A stretch of 64,000 nucleotides of DNA from NCBI RefSeq assembly GCF_010729305.1, contig NZ_AP022574.1:2170001-2234000 (forward strand), given 5' to 3'. Under the pieces are notes generated by a model. That model did not search any database. It saw only the letters and a program-made list of their open reading frames with translations, and was not told the origin of the DNA. Position 1 is the stretch's first letter. Each line of letters opens with the position of its first letter. Shown one piece after another: positions 47,689 to 55,316 of this stretch. The stretch is from Mycolicibacterium psychrotolerans (GTDB lineage Bacteria; Actinomycetota; Actinomycetes; Mycobacteriales; Mycobacteriaceae). Made by a program: the position numbers and the translations under genes.

Positions 47689-47808
47689 CTACCAGTGCGA
47701 CGCGCGGCAGCCGGCGGCGAGGTTGTGACAGTGCTTGCCTTCCTTGCACTTGGCGCACGAGCATCGGCATTCGTGGTCGGGGTGGCGCTGTGGGGTGTGC
47801 TGTTTCAT
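47689..47808 (-). CDS. 39-residue Cys/His-rich metallothionein-like peptide at the end of the sulfatase operon
   Basis: Encodes 39 residues with six Cys (14, 16, 18, 21, 27, 34) and six His (4, 9, 12, 26, 28, 38), clustered as CRCSCAKC and KHCH. One third of the peptide can bind metal, which suggests Cu(I) or Zn(II) binding. GAAGGAGTGAG directly precedes the ATG, 16 nt after the FGE stop, so it is the last gene of the operon. It does not resemble M. tuberculosis MymT. Because FGE is a copper enzyme, I infer a copper donor or store for FGE. That function is not shown by the sequence. Confidence 0.75.
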   Translation of the reverse strand: MKQHTPQRHPDHECRCSCAKCKEGKHCHNLAAGCRASHW

Positions 47809-47824
47809 CTCACTCCTTCGATCG

Positions 47825-48703
47825 TCATCTCTTGACGCAGCGGAAACCGATGTGGCTCATCCCGGTGTCCACCGGCTGCGGGCGCCGGGCGGCGGGCCGG
47901 TAGCGCATGCAGTAGCTGTCGGCGCACAGGAACGATCCGCCCTTGACCACCCGGCGCGGCACCGTGACGCCAGGCTGACGCGGATCGTAGGTGTCTGCAG
48001 CGCAGCAGGGTTGCGCGTCGCGGGTCGCGCCGTACCAGTCGGTCGTCCACTCCCAGACATTGCCGGCCATGTCGTGGAGCCCGTAGGCGTTCGGCGGGAA
48101 CGATCCCACCGGGGTGCTCTGTCCGTACCCGGTGTCGGGCAGGTACGGGAACTCGCCGTGCCAGTAGTTCGCCAACCGACGTTCTCGGCCTTCCGGCTCG
48201 TCGCCCCACGTGTACACCGCGTGCGCCAGACCGCCCCGGGCGGCGACCTCCCACTCCGCCTCCGTGGGTAGTTCGTAGCCTGCCCACTGGGCGTAGGCCA
48301 CGGCGTCGTCGAACGCGATGTGCACCACCGGATGGTCCTCGCGCCCGCGGATGGACGAGCGAGGTCCGCGCGGGTGGTTCCAACTCGCGCCCGGCGTCCA
48401 CCGCCACCACAGATTCAGGTGGCGCAGGTCGACCGGGCCGTCGGTGCGCCGGAACACCATCGAGCCCGGCTGCACGTTCTCCGGCGGCGCCCCCGGATAG
48501 TCCTCGGGATCCAGTGGCCGCTGCGCGACGGTGACGTAGCCCGTCGCGACGACGAACTCCTCGAACTGCGCGTTGGTGACCGGATGGGGCTGCATCCAGA
48601 AGCCGTCGACGGTGACCCGCCGCGCGGGCCCCTCTTCCGGATAGTGCTCGTCGGACCCAACGATGGCGGTCTGGGGTGGGATCCACACCAACTCGTCAGT
48701 CAC
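47825..48703 (-). CDS. Formylglycine-generating enzyme
   Basis: A 292-residue copper-dependent oxidase that converts a sulfatase cysteine to formylglycine. The two active-site cysteines, Cys260 and Cys265 in SFLCADSYCMRYRP, keep the 5-residue spacing of characterised FGEs. TNAQFEEFV, LPTEAEWEVAARGG and NVWEWTTDWYG are fold hallmarks. GTG start overlaps the end of the HAD gene by 8 nt. It lies two genes downstream of a sulfatase, its likely substrate. Confidence 0.94.
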   Translation of the reverse strand: MTDELVWIPPQTAIVGSDEHYPEEGPARRVTVDGFWMQPHPVTNAQFEEFVVATGYVTVAQRPLDPEDYPGAPPENVQPGSMVFRRTDGPVDLRHLNLWWRWTPGASWNHPRGPRSSIRGREDHPVVHIAFDDAVAYAQWAGYELPTEAEWEVAARGGLAHAVYTWGDEPEGRERRLANYWHGEFPYLPDTGYGQSTPVGSFPPNAYGLHDMAGNVWEWTTDWYGATRDAQPCCAADTYDPRQPGVTVPRRVVKGGSFLCADSYCMRYRPAARRPQPVDTGMSHIGFRCVKR

Positions 48704-49619
48704 CGAAGACCGTGGCCCAGTCGTTCTTCATGCTCACCACGGTCCACGCGTGCGTCGACGCATGGTCGAGCAGGCGCTCGGCGCCTGCGGTGTAGGAGAA
48801 TTCGCGGTCGGCGTCGTCGTGCAGCACGACCAGTCGCAGCGCGCTGCGGCCGGGCCGGCCCGAATACCTCAACATCTCGTCGTCGCCGTTGGAGTTGCCC
48901 GCCGACAGGATCGGTCGTCGGCCAATCCTGCTCCAGATCCGTACCGGTTTCTCCGGCCCGTCGTCGAACACGTCGAGGGTCGGCTGGATCAGCAGATCGC
49001 CGTGGCCGGCGTCGTCGCCGGTGAACTTCAGCCCCTGCGCGCTGCCGACGACGCGTTCCGGCGGGATGCCGTAGATGGCGTCGGTGATCGGTCGCATGAA
49101 GTCGCGCCCGCCGCCGGAGACGATGTAGCAGGTGAACTCGTGCGCCTCCAGGTAGCGCAGCAACTCCACCATCGGTGCGTACACGCAGCTCTGATAGGGC
49201 CGCCCCAGTGTCGGATGGGTGGCCTCGGCGAAGAACGCGTTCACCAGCGCGGCGTGATCTTCGACGGGCATCGACTGGTGCAGCGACATGACCGCGCCGG
49301 CAAGGGTTTTCAGTGCGGTGTCGTCACCCTGGTAGTGCTGGGTGATGGCGCCGCCGAACCAGCTGAGGTCGGCGGTGCTCGCCGCCAGGTAGGGCTGCTC
49401 ATGCGCAAGGCCGGGATCGGCGGCGGCCTTCTCCGCGAGCCTGCGGACGATGAAGTCGAGCTGGATGTAGGCCGGCTTCTCACACCACAGCGTGCCGTCG
49501 TTGTCGAAGACCGCAACGCGTTCGGGCGGTGCGACGTTGCGCACGGCGCCGTCGGTGAACTCGACGATCGCGGACTTCGCGAGCCCGTCCTTCCACGAGG
49601 CGAGTTCGACCACGCTCAC
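48696..49619 (-). CDS. HAD-family phosphatase
   Basis: A 307-residue haloacid-dehalogenase-type hydrolase. FDNDGTLWCEKP holds the nucleophile Asp39 and Asp41. CYIVSGGGRDF gives motif II and AGNSNGDDEML motif IV. The substrate is unknown; serine-phosphatase-like HADs have this layout. GTG start overlaps the sulfatase stop as GTGA, so it is translationally coupled to the sulfatase and FGE. Confidence 0.85.
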   Translation of the reverse strand: MSVVELASWKDGLAKSAIVEFTDGAVRNVAPPERVAVFDNDGTLWCEKPAYIQLDFIVRRLAEKAAADPGLAHEQPYLAASTADLSWFGGAITQHYQGDDTALKTLAGAVMSLHQSMPVEDHAALVNAFFAEATHPTLGRPYQSCVYAPMVELLRYLEAHEFTCYIVSGGGRDFMRPITDAIYGIPPERVVGSAQGLKFTGDDAGHGDLLIQPTLDVFDDGPEKPVRIWSRIGRRPILSAGNSNGDDEMLRYSGRPGRSALRLVVLHDDADREFSYTAGAERLLDHASTHAWTVVSMKNDWATVFGD

Positions 49620-51163
49620 CCGCCGCGAGTGGCCAGGAACTTGTTGAGTTCCTCGACGGCGTTGTCGATCGTGAACGACGCGGGCTCCTGTCGAGGTGGG
49701 AATTCCTTGAACGTGTCCAGGAACTGTGTCGCGATGGCCGAGCCGTAGAGCACGAGGAAGATGCGGTCTATCACCCAGTCCCAGTAGGTGTTCGACGTGA
49801 TGTCGGCCCGCTCGTAGGGATCGGTGCGCAGGTTGAACAACTTGGGTGCGCGCAGCGGGGTGAACGGTTCGAACCAGATCTGCAGGGTGCCCTGACACCG
49901 CTGCTCTTGGAAGACGACCTTCCAGTTCTCGGCGCGGATGCCGAGCACGTCGCAGTCGTCGGAGAAGTAGATCATCCCGCGCCGGGGACTCTGGTCCACC
50001 TCGCCGGTCAGATAGGGAACCAGGTTGTAGCCGTCGATGTGCACCTTGTAGGTCATGTCGCCGACGGTGTGCCCGGCCTTCAGCTTGTCGATGATGTCGG
50101 TGTCGCCGGCGGCCGCCAGGAACGTCGGCAGCCAGTCATGGTGTTGCACGATCTCGTTGGATACGCTGCGCGGCTTGATCTTTCCCGGCCAGCGGATCAG
50201 CTCCGGAATGCGGAAGGCGCCTTCCCAGTTGGTCGCCTTCTCGCTACGGAACGGGGTCGTCGCGCCGTCGGGCCAGCTGTTGGCGTGCGGGCCGTTGTCG
50301 GTCGAGTAGATGACGATGGTGTCCTCGGCGATACCGAGTTCGTCGAGCGTGTCCAGCAACGTCCCGACATTGCGGTCGTGGTCGATCATCGTGTCGTGGT
50401 ACGGCGACTGCCAGCGGCCGGCCTGCCCCAGGCTCTCCGGCTTGGTGTGCGTACGGAAGTGCATGTGCGTCATGTTCATCCAGACGAAGAACGGGGTGCC
50501 TGCATCATGCTGATGCCTGATGAAATCGACGCAGGCGCTCGTGGTTTCGTCGTCGATGGTCTCCATCCGCTTCTTGGTCAGCGGCCCGGTGTCCTCGATG
50601 CGCTGTTTGCCGACCGGGCCGTAGCGCTCGTCGACCTCGCCGGAGTCTTCCTCGGTGGCCCAGGAGTGGATCACGCCGCGGGGCAGGAGGGCCTTGCGAA
50701 GCAGGGGCGCCTCCTCCTCGGTGGGGTAGTCGGCGTTCTCCGGCTCCTCCTCGGCATTGAGGTGGTAGAGGTTGCCGAAGAATTCGTCGAATCCGTGCGC
50801 CGTCGGCAGGTACTTGTTGAGGTCGCCGAGGTGGTTCTTGCCGAACTGGCCGGTGGCATAACCGAGCGGCTTGAGCAGTTCGGCGATCGTCGGATCTTCC
50901 TTCTGCAGCCCGATGTCCACACCGGGCATGCCGACCTTGCTCATGCCGGTGCGGTACACGCTCTGCCCGGTGATGAACGACGACCGGCCGGCGGTGCAGC
51001 TCTGCTCACCGTAGGAATCGGTGAACAGCATGCCCTCGTCCGCGATCCGGTCGATGTTGGGGGTGAAGTAACCCATCATTCCGCGGCTGTAGCAGCTCAG
51101 GTTCGAGATTCCGATGTCATCTCCCCAGATGACCAGGATGTTGGGTTGGGATTGTTCGGACAA
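49616..51163 (-). CDS. Type I sulfatase with CTAGR active-site motif
   Basis: A 515-residue arylsulfatase-family hydrolase, no signal peptide. Metal ligands are Asp15-Asp16 (IWGDDIG) and the later STDNGPH. The formylglycine site is Cys56 in SCTAGRSSF: a C-x-A-x-R core where most FGE substrates have C-x-P-x-R. KNHLGD matches the sulfatase second signature. TTG start with AAGGAG upstream. First gene of the four-gene operon with HAD phosphatase, FGE and the Cys/His-rich peptide. Confidence 0.93.
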   Translation of the reverse strand: MSEQSQPNILVIWGDDIGISNLSCYSRGMMGYFTPNIDRIADEGMLFTDSYGEQSCTAGRSSFITGQSVYRTGMSKVGMPGVDIGLQKEDPTIAELLKPLGYATGQFGKNHLGDLNKYLPTAHGFDEFFGNLYHLNAEEEPENADYPTEEEAPLLRKALLPRGVIHSWATEEDSGEVDERYGPVGKQRIEDTGPLTKKRMETIDDETTSACVDFIRHQHDAGTPFFVWMNMTHMHFRTHTKPESLGQAGRWQSPYHDTMIDHDRNVGTLLDTLDELGIAEDTIVIYSTDNGPHANSWPDGATTPFRSEKATNWEGAFRIPELIRWPGKIKPRSVSNEIVQHHDWLPTFLAAAGDTDIIDKLKAGHTVGDMTYKVHIDGYNLVPYLTGEVDQSPRRGMIYFSDDCDVLGIRAENWKVVFQEQRCQGTLQIWFEPFTPLRAPKLFNLRTDPYERADITSNTYWDWVIDRIFLVLYGSAIATQFLDTFKEFPPRQEPASFTIDNAVEELNKFLATRGG

Positions 51164-51214
51164 GGCGGCTCCTTCACCATCGTTGCCGCAACCCTAGGAC
51201 TGCGGCCCTTTCGG

Positions 51215-51233
51215 GTCAGTCGAATCGGCTGAC
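51215..51233. promoter_or_regulatory. Near-perfect palindrome upstream of the sulfatase operon
   Basis: GTCAGTCGA-A-TCGGCTGAC is symmetric except for one pair. It lies 52 nt before the sulfatase start and is a candidate operator. The regulator is unknown. Confidence 0.4.
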
Positions 51234-51255
51234 TCGTCACCCTCCTCCGCGCTTG

Positions 51256-51300
51256 ACTTTCCAGTGAGGAAAGTGGAGCCTTCTTTCGAGGGAGGAAAGT
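51256..51300. promoter_or_regulatory. Operator-like repeats upstream of the membrane protein/HTH pair
   Basis: ACTTTCC-AGTGA-GGAAAGT (51256-51274) is a perfect inverted repeat, and a third GGAAAGT half-site lies at 51294-51300. A -35-like TTGACT overlaps the left arm. The sites end 11 nt before the start of the membrane gene. Self-regulation by the HTH protein encoded just downstream is a reasonable guess. Confidence 0.5.
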
Positions 51301-51311
51301 GAGGAGTGGGC

Positions 51312-51776
51312 ATGGAGGACATCACGCCGGCGGACGCGCGCGCCGCCCTTACCGCCGTCGACCGCGCCAGGACGCGTGTCGTCGACGAGGTGGGCCTGCC
51401 GCGGTGGTACTGGTGGCTGCTGGCCGCGGGCTGGCTGGGCCTCGGCGTGATCGGCGACCTCGGTGCGCCGTGGCTCGCGGTCGCGGCCACGGTGGCGTTC
51501 GGTGTCGCGCACGCCACCGTCGCGTCGCGCCGCCTCGACGGCCGCCGGCGCACCGCCCGGTTGCAGGTCAGCGCCGACACCGCCGGCCGCCGCCTACCGG
51601 TCGTGGTGATCGGCATGCTGGTCGTCCTCGTCGCCGTCACCATCGCCGCGGGCTTCGCGCTCGAGGCCGATGGCGCCCGTCATCCCGGCATCGGGGCAGG
51701 ATTGCTCGTCGCCGTCATCGTTGGCCTTGGCGGCGACGGCATGCTGCGGGCTCTGCGCCGCCGGGTCCGGGCATGA
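51312..51776 (+). CDS. Membrane protein paired with an HTH regulator
   Basis: A 154-residue protein with a soluble N-terminus (MEDITPADARAALTAVDRARTRVVDE) and four helices in two hairpins (YWWLLAAGWLGLGVIGDLGAPWLAVAATV; LPVVVIGMLVVLVAVTIAAGFAL and following). Its stop overlaps the regulator start as ATGA. Such membrane/winged-helix pairs are common in actinobacteria, but the signal is unknown. GAGGAG precedes the ATG. Confidence 0.78.
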   Translation: MEDITPADARAALTAVDRARTRVVDEVGLPRWYWWLLAAGWLGLGVIGDLGAPWLAVAATVAFGVAHATVASRRLDGRRRTARLQVSADTAGRRLPVVVIGMLVVLVAVTIAAGFALEADGARHPGIGAGLLVAVIVGLGGDGMLRALRRRVRA

Positions 51777-52147
51777 CGGCACCCCGCTTCGACGAACTGA
51801 TCCACCCCAGCACGCGGCTGTCGCTGGTGGCCACCTTGGCCGCTGCGGACTGGGCCGAGTTCGGCTATCTCAAAGACGTGCTTTCACTGTCTGATTCGGC
51901 GTTGTCGAAGCAACTCGGCGTGCTGGAGCAGGCCGGGTACGTCATCACCGAGCGCCGCTTGGACGGGAGCCGCCACAAGGTGCGCGCGCGGCTGACCGAC
52001 ACCGGTCGCGCCGCCTTCGATGGTCATGTCTCAGCGCTGCGGATCATCGTCGAGGGCGGCGCTGCGCCCTCGGGCGGAGACGGCGCCGCAGCGTGCGCCA
52101 GCGGCTCACCGGAGGCGGCTTTCATCCGGTCGAACAACTCGACGTAG
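51773..52147 (+). CDS. Winged-helix transcriptional regulator (HTH_34/MarR-like)
   Basis: Up to 124 residues. LIHPSTRLSLVATLAAAD, VLSLSDSALSKQLGVLEQAGYV (recognition helix) and ITERRLDGSRHKVRARLTDTGRAAF form a winged helix like the HTH_34 family. The last about 40 codons lie antisense to the 3beta-HSD gene and are Ala/Gly/Ser-rich. The DNA-binding fold is complete before them, so the tail may be non-functional. Probably controls its membrane partner and itself. Confidence 0.82.
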   Translation: MTAPRFDELIHPSTRLSLVATLAAADWAEFGYLKDVLSLSDSALSKQLGVLEQAGYVITERRLDGSRHKVRARLTDTGRAAFDGHVSALRIIVEGGAAPSGGDGAAACASGSPEAAFIRSNNST

Positions 52148-53175
52148 TAGGGCAGGCACTGCTGGAGTGCCTGCTCGGTGGTGAACAGCGGCCGGTAGCC
52201 GAGATCCCGTTCGGCCTTGGCGATGGAGAAGTAGTTGTCCAGGTAAAGCCGTTCCACGGCAAGGGGTTCCAGCAGCGGCTTGGGCAGCCCGAACCGGAAG
52301 TGCATCACCTGCCACACCCGCATGGCGAACCACACCAGGCGGCCGGGCACGCGGAACCTGGGCCACGGTTGGCCGCACGCCTCGACCACGGGCCGGGAGA
52401 ACTCGAACATGTTGATCGGCTCGCCGTCGTTGATGAAGTACGCCTGGCCGGGCGCCGTGCCGCCGGGCGCCAGATGCTGGGCGGCGAGGATGAACCCGTG
52501 AATCAGGTTGTGCACGTAGGAGTTGTCGAGCTTGACGTTCTTGCTGCCGACCAGGACCTTGACGTGTCCGGCGAGCACGCTCTCGAACACCTTGCGGAAC
52601 ATCGTCTGATCGCCGCGGCCCCAGATGCCGCTGGGCCGGATCGAGCACGTCAGCATGCCCCCGTCGCCGTTGGCGGCCAACACGAACTTCTCGGCGACGA
52701 CCTTGGTCTCGGTGTAGAGATCGCTGAAACGCTCGGTGTAGGGCAGGGTCTCGTCGCCACCGGCGATGCGCTGCCCGCCCATCACCACGCTGTTGGAGGC
52801 TGTGTAGACGAACCGTTGCGTTCCGGCCTTCTGGGCGGCGTGCACCAGGTTCTTGGTGCCCTCGACGTTGACGGCGAAGCTGCGCCTGCGGTACTCCTCG
52901 GTGACCGACGCGCCGCCCATCAGGTCGATGATCGCCGCGGTGTGGATGACGGTGTCGATCCCGGCGACGGCGTGCGCGACGACCTCGGGGTCGGTGATGT
53001 CGCCTTCGACGGTCTGGAGTCGGGGATGGGCGGGAAGCGGAGAAGGGGCGCGGTCGAAGGACCGCACCTCGTGGCCCCGGTCGAGCAACGTCGTCACCAG
53101 ATTCGCGCCCACGAAGCCGGAGCCGCCGGTCACCAGTACCCGGCCGAGGTCGGTCGTCATCGATGCATCACCCAT
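52024..53175 (-). CDS. 3beta-hydroxysteroid dehydrogenase (Rv1106c type)
   Basis: A 383-residue SDR that oxidises cholesterol to cholestenone, the first ring step of sterol breakdown. The NAD motif is VTGGSGFVGANL (about 15-26). The YTETK segment provides the catalytic Tyr-Lys. GGASVTEEYRR and the C-terminal YRPLFTTEQALQQCLPYY are family-like. A KstR-type operator and a -10 box that predicts a leaderless mRNA lie directly upstream. The C-terminus is a few residues longer than I recall for M. tuberculosis and overlaps the opposing regulator gene. Confidence 0.92.
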   Translation of the reverse strand: MGDASMTTDLGRVLVTGGSGFVGANLVTTLLDRGHEVRSFDRAPSPLPAHPRLQTVEGDITDPEVVAHAVAGIDTVIHTAAIIDLMGGASVTEEYRRRSFAVNVEGTKNLVHAAQKAGTQRFVYTASNSVVMGGQRIAGGDETLPYTERFSDLYTETKVVAEKFVLAANGDGGMLTCSIRPSGIWGRGDQTMFRKVFESVLAGHVKVLVGSKNVKLDNSYVHNLIHGFILAAQHLAPGGTAPGQAYFINDGEPINMFEFSRPVVEACGQPWPRFRVPGRLVWFAMRVWQVMHFRFGLPKPLLEPLAVERLYLDNYFSIAKAERDLGYRPLFTTEQALQQCLPYYVELFDRMKAASGEPLAHAAAPSPPEGAAPPSTMIRSAET

Positions 53176-53181
53176 GCGGGC

Positions 53182-53187
53182 AGACTA
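53182..53187 (-). promoter_or_regulatory. -10 box predicting a leaderless 3beta-HSD transcript
   Basis: Read on the minus strand, TAGTCT ends 6 nt before the ATG at 53175. It abuts the KstR-type operator. Confidence 0.55.
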
Positions 53188-53189
53188 AC

Positions 53190-53203
53190 TGAAACGTGTT
53201 CCA
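53190..53203. promoter_or_regulatory. KstR-type operator of the 3beta-HSD gene
   Basis: TGAAACGTGTTCCA matches TNNAACNNGTTNNA at all fixed positions. It begins 2 nt upstream of the -10 box, a position that would block RNA polymerase. Confidence 0.75.
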
Positions 53204-53237
53204 GTTTTCCAGCCCCGACCGCCGGAATGCCGCCGGC

Positions 53238-53450
53238 TCAGCCTTCGCCGTCCTCGCCGGCGGCCAGTGCGTCCTCCACGCGCTTGCGGGCTCCAGCTAA
53301 ATGCGCTTCACAGCATTTAGCCAGCTCCTCGCCGCGTTCCCACAGTTTCAGCGATGCGTCCAGATCGAGGCCGCCATGTTCTAGCTGCTGCACCACCTCG
53401 ATCAGTTCGTCGCGGGCTTCTTCGTAGCCGAGCTTGTTAATAGGCTTCAT
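53238..53450 (-). CDS. xseB: Exodeoxyribonuclease VII small subunit
   Basis: A 70-residue helical subunit: [36 protein letters not shown] is the classic XseB core. Its ATG overlaps the xseA stop (ATGA). The middle of the gene contains a perfect 9-bp-arm inverted repeat that uses a rare TTA codon. Confidence 0.95.
   Translation of the reverse strand: MKPINKLGYEEARDELIEVVQQLEHGGLDLDASLKLWERGEELAKCCEAHLAGARKRVEDALAAGEDGEG
53296..53321. repeat. Perfect inverted repeat inside xseB
   Basis: GCTAAATGC-N8-GCATTTAGC has perfect 9-bp arms. It is markedly A+T-rich for its surroundings and encodes AKCCEAHLA in xseB using TTA for Leu and AAA for Lys. Confidence 0.6.
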
Positions 53451-54688
53451 TCTTCGTCTCCCACCGCGCCCTCGCTGATGGCTGTGATCGCTCCGTCGGA
53501 CACCCGCACGCGCAGCCGAGTCCCCACCGGTGCGTCGGCGACGGCGTGCAGCACGTGCGGTGCACCGTCCGCCGGGACCGCCTGCACCACCGCATAGCCG
53601 CGCGCCAGCGTCGCCGCCGGACCCAGGGTGGTCAACCGTGCCGCCAGATGGCCCACCCGCTCGGTCTCGGCGGCCAGCAGCCGCGTGATGTCACGACGCG
53701 CGGCCCGACGGGCACGGTGGATCTCGTCGGCGCGGGCGGTCATCGCCTCCAGGGGGCGGGCCAGCACCGGCCGGCTGCGCAGCTGGGCCAGCGTGTGCTG
53801 CTCGCGGTTGACCCAGTTGCGCAAGGCCCGGGCACTGCGCCGGCGCAGGTCGTTCACCAGCGCCTGTTCGGCGGCGGTGTCGGGCACGATCCGCTTGGCC
53901 GCGTCGGTGGGGGTGGCCGCGCGCAGATCGGCGACCAGATCGCAGAGCGGGTTGTCGGGTTCGTGGCCGATCGCGCTGACCACCGGCGTGGTGCAGCGGA
54001 CGATCTCGCGGCACAGCGTCTCGTCGGAGAACGGCAGCAGATCCTCGACGCTGCCGCCTCCGCGCGCCAGCACGATCACGTCGACGTCGGGGTGAGCGTC
54101 CAGCGCGCGCAGCGCCTCGACGATCTGCGGGACCGCGTTGGGCCCCTGGACGACGGTGTTGCGCACTTCGAACCGCACCGCCGGCCAGCGCCCCGAGGCC
54201 ACCGCCATGATGTCGTGTTCGGCGGCCGACGCACGGCCGGTGATCAGCCCGATGGTGCCCGGCAGGAAGGGGATCGGCCGCTTGAGTCGTGCGTCGAACA
54301 GGCCTTCGGCGTCGAGCAGCCTGCGCAGCCGCTCGATGCGGGCCAGCAGTTCCCCGACGCCGACCGCCCGGATGTCGCTGACGCGCAGCGAGAAGGTGCC
54401 GCGGCCGGTGTAGAAATTCGGCTTGCCGTAGACGATCACCTGCGTGCCGTCGGTCATCTTCACCGGGGCGTTGGTGACCAGGTCCCGCGGGCAGGTCAGC
54501 GACAGCGACATGTCGGCCGCCGGATCACGCAGCGTGATGTAGGCGGTGTTGGAGTTCGGCCGCAGCGTCAGCTGGGCGATCTGACCCTCGACCCACACGG
54601 GGCCGAGTTTGTCGATCCAGCCGGCGACGCGGATCGCGACGCCGCGGACGGGAAACGGGTTCTCCGGCGATTGCCCGGGGGTGCTCAC
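53447..54688 (-). CDS. xseA: Exodeoxyribonuclease VII large subunit
   Basis: A 413-residue nuclease subunit for single-stranded DNA. The N-terminal OB-fold spans [27 protein letters not shown], and the catalytic core holds [32 protein letters not shown] and [27 protein letters not shown] helical arm follows. GTG start overlaps the preceding gene as GTGA. Long upstream extensions of this frame are antisense artefacts. Confidence 0.96.
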   Translation of the reverse strand: MSTPGQSPENPFPVRGVAIRVAGWIDKLGPVWVEGQIAQLTLRPNSNTAYITLRDPAADMSLSLTCPRDLVTNAPVKMTDGTQVIVYGKPNFYTGRGTFSLRVSDIRAVGVGELLARIERLRRLLDAEGLFDARLKRPIPFLPGTIGLITGRASAAEHDIMAVASGRWPAVRFEVRNTVVQGPNAVPQIVEALRALDAHPDVDVIVLARGGGSVEDLLPFSDETLCREIVRCTTPVVSAIGHEPDNPLCDLVADLRAATPTDAAKRIVPDTAAEQALVNDLRRRSARALRNWVNREQHTLAQLRSRPVLARPLEAMTARADEIHRARRAARRDITRLLAAETERVGHLAARLTTLGPAATLARGYAVVQAVPADGAPHVLHAVADAPVGTRLRVRVSDGAITAISEGAVGDEE

Positions 54689-55269
54689 TTCGCCGACGCG
54701 CGGGTGATCCTGTTGGCCAGCAGCGTCTGGAACGGGGCGCGCGCCTTCGTCGACTCCTCGTAGCTCAGCAGCGCTTCGAGGTCGGAGATCCGCAGCGAGG
54801 TGAGCCGGGCGCGCAGCTGGGCCAGCGTCAGGCTCTCGTAGTCGATCTCGGTGACGATCTCCGGGGCGTCCGGCGCCGTCGACGAGGCGGTGGGCGTGGC
54901 GGTCGTGTTCGGGCTCTCGGGCTCCTCGCTGAACAGTGCGAAGCGGCCCTCGGTCAGCCGTTCGCCGTCGCGCACCGGCAGCGGGACCACGTCGCCGTCG
55001 GTCGGCGGGGCGTCGGCCAGATCCTCGTCGAACGTCGCCCACTCGGCTTGCTCGTCCTTGGGCGGGAAGATCGTCTCGAGGGTCTCGTCGCCTTTGATCA
55101 CCAGGACCGCGACGTCCTGCTGCACCTTCATGACGATCTGGGCGATCTGACTCGCGAGGGTCATGGGGTACATCAGGATGGTCTGCGGGAGCTTGCGGGT
55201 TTCCTCGATGGCGGTCACCGCCGCACCCACAAGCAGACGGACCCCGTACGGTGCAGTTGCCATGGCCAC
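54685..55269 (-). CDS. Rv1109c-type protein, possibly lipid-associated
   Basis: A 194-residue protein with an amphipathic N-terminal half ([45 protein letters not shown]) lacking a clear transmembrane helix, an acidic/Pro/Thr linker, and a C-terminal helical domain ([26 protein letters not shown]). The last part resembles the alpha-helical domain at the end of bacterial DUF/SAP-like proteins. Homologues are sometimes labelled lipid-droplet associated. I did not verify that. Translationally coupled to xseA. Confidence 0.75.
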   Translation of the reverse strand: MAMATAPYGVRLLVGAAVTAIEETRKLPQTILMYPMTLASQIAQIVMKVQQDVAVLVIKGDETLETIFPPKDEQAEWATFDEDLADAPPTDGDVVPLPVRDGERLTEGRFALFSEEPESPNTTATPTASSTAPDAPEIVTEIDYESLTLAQLRARLTSLRISDLEALLSYEESTKARAPFQTLLANRITRASAK

Positions 55270-55303
55270 AGCCTACGGCTGGGCGGCGGAGGTGGCGGGT
55301 CAG

Positions 55304-55309
55304 TACCCT
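55304..55309 (+). promoter_or_regulatory. -10 box predicting a leaderless ispH transcript
   Basis: TACCCT ends 7 nt before the ispH ATG at 55317. No Shine-Dalgarno is visible. Confidence 0.55.
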
Positions 55310-55316
55310 GGGACTC

